A DNA stretch of 14,222 nt, taken from Chloroflexota bacterium (lineage in GTDB: Bacteria; Chloroflexota; Dehalococcoidia; UBA3495). The DNA lies in NCBI GenBank assembly GCA_002697005.1, contig NZUD01000047.1, forward strand, positions 40,198 to 54,419, given 5' to 3'. A model generated the notes under the pieces. That model made no database searches. It worked only from the letters and a program-made list of their open reading frames with translations, and was not told the DNA's origin. A program made the position numbers and the translations under genes. Below, in pieces: positions 13,784 through 14,222 of this stretch (within the stretch, counting starts at the first letter, position 1; each line of letters starts with the position of its first letter).

Positions 13784-13827
13784 ACATAAGGAGGGCCTCC
13801 TGATTAGCCGGGAGGCCCTCCTTATGT
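13784..13827. terminator. Bidirectional hairpin terminator between convergent genes
   Basis: A perfect 17-base inverted repeat (13784-13800 with 13811-13827) with a 10-base loop lies 56 bases after the monooxygenase stop and 21 bases from the stop of the convergent HTH gene. No long T-run follows on either side, so termination may be weaker or factor-assisted. Its arms are themselves nearly self-complementary (GGAGGGCCTCC). Confidence 0.75.
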
Positions 13828-13848
13828 TCCTATATGTCAAAAGAATCT

Positions 13849-14184
13849 CTAATCCCCAGCGAAAACCACCAATTCTTCCTGATTGATCAAAGTGGCGTCG
13901 CGGCAGCGGCGCATGATTCGGAAGATGGTGCGCACAGTGACAGAAAAGCGCTCCGCGGCGTCTTCAACCGTCAAGTCATCTTGCTGCATAGCAGACCAGA
14001 TCTTCAAGTCCCTGGCCAACCTCCGGTTGCGCTGAAACCAGGCCGGGTCATCGTATTTGCACTGAGGTAGTGGGCAGTCCAGGCAGGCACCAGAAACCTC
14101 ACAACCCGTATCTTCGTAATGGTAAAATTCGGGCATGGCATCAAGAACAGGGCTGGAAATAATCGGCCAATCTAAAGCGGTCAT
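13849..14184 (-). CDS. Small HTH protein with four-cysteine cluster, putative transcriptional regulator
   Basis: The 111-residue protein has an N-terminal Cys cluster, Cys28-x5-Cys34-x2-Cys37-x4-Cys42, ending in CPLPQCKYDDP. A basic helix (RNRRLARDLK) follows, then a helix-turn-helix-like segment at about 71-95 (TVEDAAERFSVTVRTIFRIM). The cysteines could bind zinc or an iron-sulfur cluster, making this a possible metal- or redox-responsive DNA-binding protein; the order and spacing recall, but do not match, WhiB. The frame opens at a TTG (14202), but GGAG seven bases before the ATG at 14184 makes that start more likely. The gene is convergent with the monooxygenase across a terminator, so it may or may not regulate the adjacent cluster. 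Upstream control lies beyond the window. Confidence 0.7.
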   Translation of the reverse strand: MTALDWPIISSPVLDAMPEFYHYEDTGCEVSGACLDCPLPQCKYDDPAWFQRNRRLARDLKIWSAMQQDDLTVEDAAERFSVTVRTIFRIMRRCRDATLINQEELVVFAGD

Positions 14185-14222
14185 GTCGGTACTCCAAAAC
14201 AAATGTTCTAATATTGCTTACT

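Noticed and set aside
1..14222. Mobile elements, CRISPR arrays, phage or toxin-antitoxin systems
   Set aside because: No transposase, integrase, regularly spaced repeats or small coupled toxin-like pairs were seen; the HTH and zinc-ribbon genes stand alone.

Overview
This window reads as chromosomal DNA of an uncultured Chloroflexota bacterium, most likely from the Dehalococcoidia/SAR202 side. That is inferred from gene content and protein style (CaiB-type CoA transferases, a luciferase-like monooxygenase, MaoC proteins, a Cys-cluster HTH protein, a DUF2082-type zinc ribbon). No taxonomic marker was compared. Coding density is high and there are no transposases, integrases, CRISPR arrays or rRNA genes. 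No gene-free stretch exceeds about 265 bases.

Left part (1-4900): a CcdA-like membrane protein (leftward, cut by the window edge) and a B12/iron-type binding protein without signal peptide (leftward) are followed by a divergent folD-queA pair (rightward). Convergent to queA lies a leftward pair: a glyoxalase/VOC protein and an MhpD-type 2-keto-4-pentenoate hydratase. A strong hairpin terminator separates this pair from a leftward Fur/PerR-family regulator.

Middle (5380-6990): the Fur-type gene has a convincing promoter and a structured leader of about 90 nt. Then come tRNA-Ser(CGA), a leftward 68-residue zinc-ribbon protein, a 262-base divergent intergenic region, and a rightward 236-residue protein of unknown function with an acidic tail.

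Right part (6998-13727): this is the most interesting region. Six leftward genes form one tight operon: a crotonase-fold protein, two MaoC/hot-dog proteins, two CaiB/BaiF CoA transferases and a protein made of three tandem Rid (YjgF/UK114) domains. A luciferase-like flavin monooxygenase is transcribed divergently. One palindrome, TGTCAAGTTGACA, supplies a consensus -35 box to each side, each followed by a 17-bp spacer and a plausible -10. The likely reading is a co-regulated catabolic unit: flavin-dependent oxidation of an unknown substrate, then CoA activation, hydration and crotonase chemistry, with the Rid protein handling or binding a reactive intermediate. The substrate cannot be told from sequence. 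Several members have non-standard active sites: the crotonase lacks both usual hydratase glutamates, one MaoC protein has Tyr for the catalytic His, and all three Rid domains lack the RidA arginine.

Right edge (13784-14222): a 17-bp hairpin terminator between convergent genes, and a small leftward HTH protein with a four-cysteine cluster.
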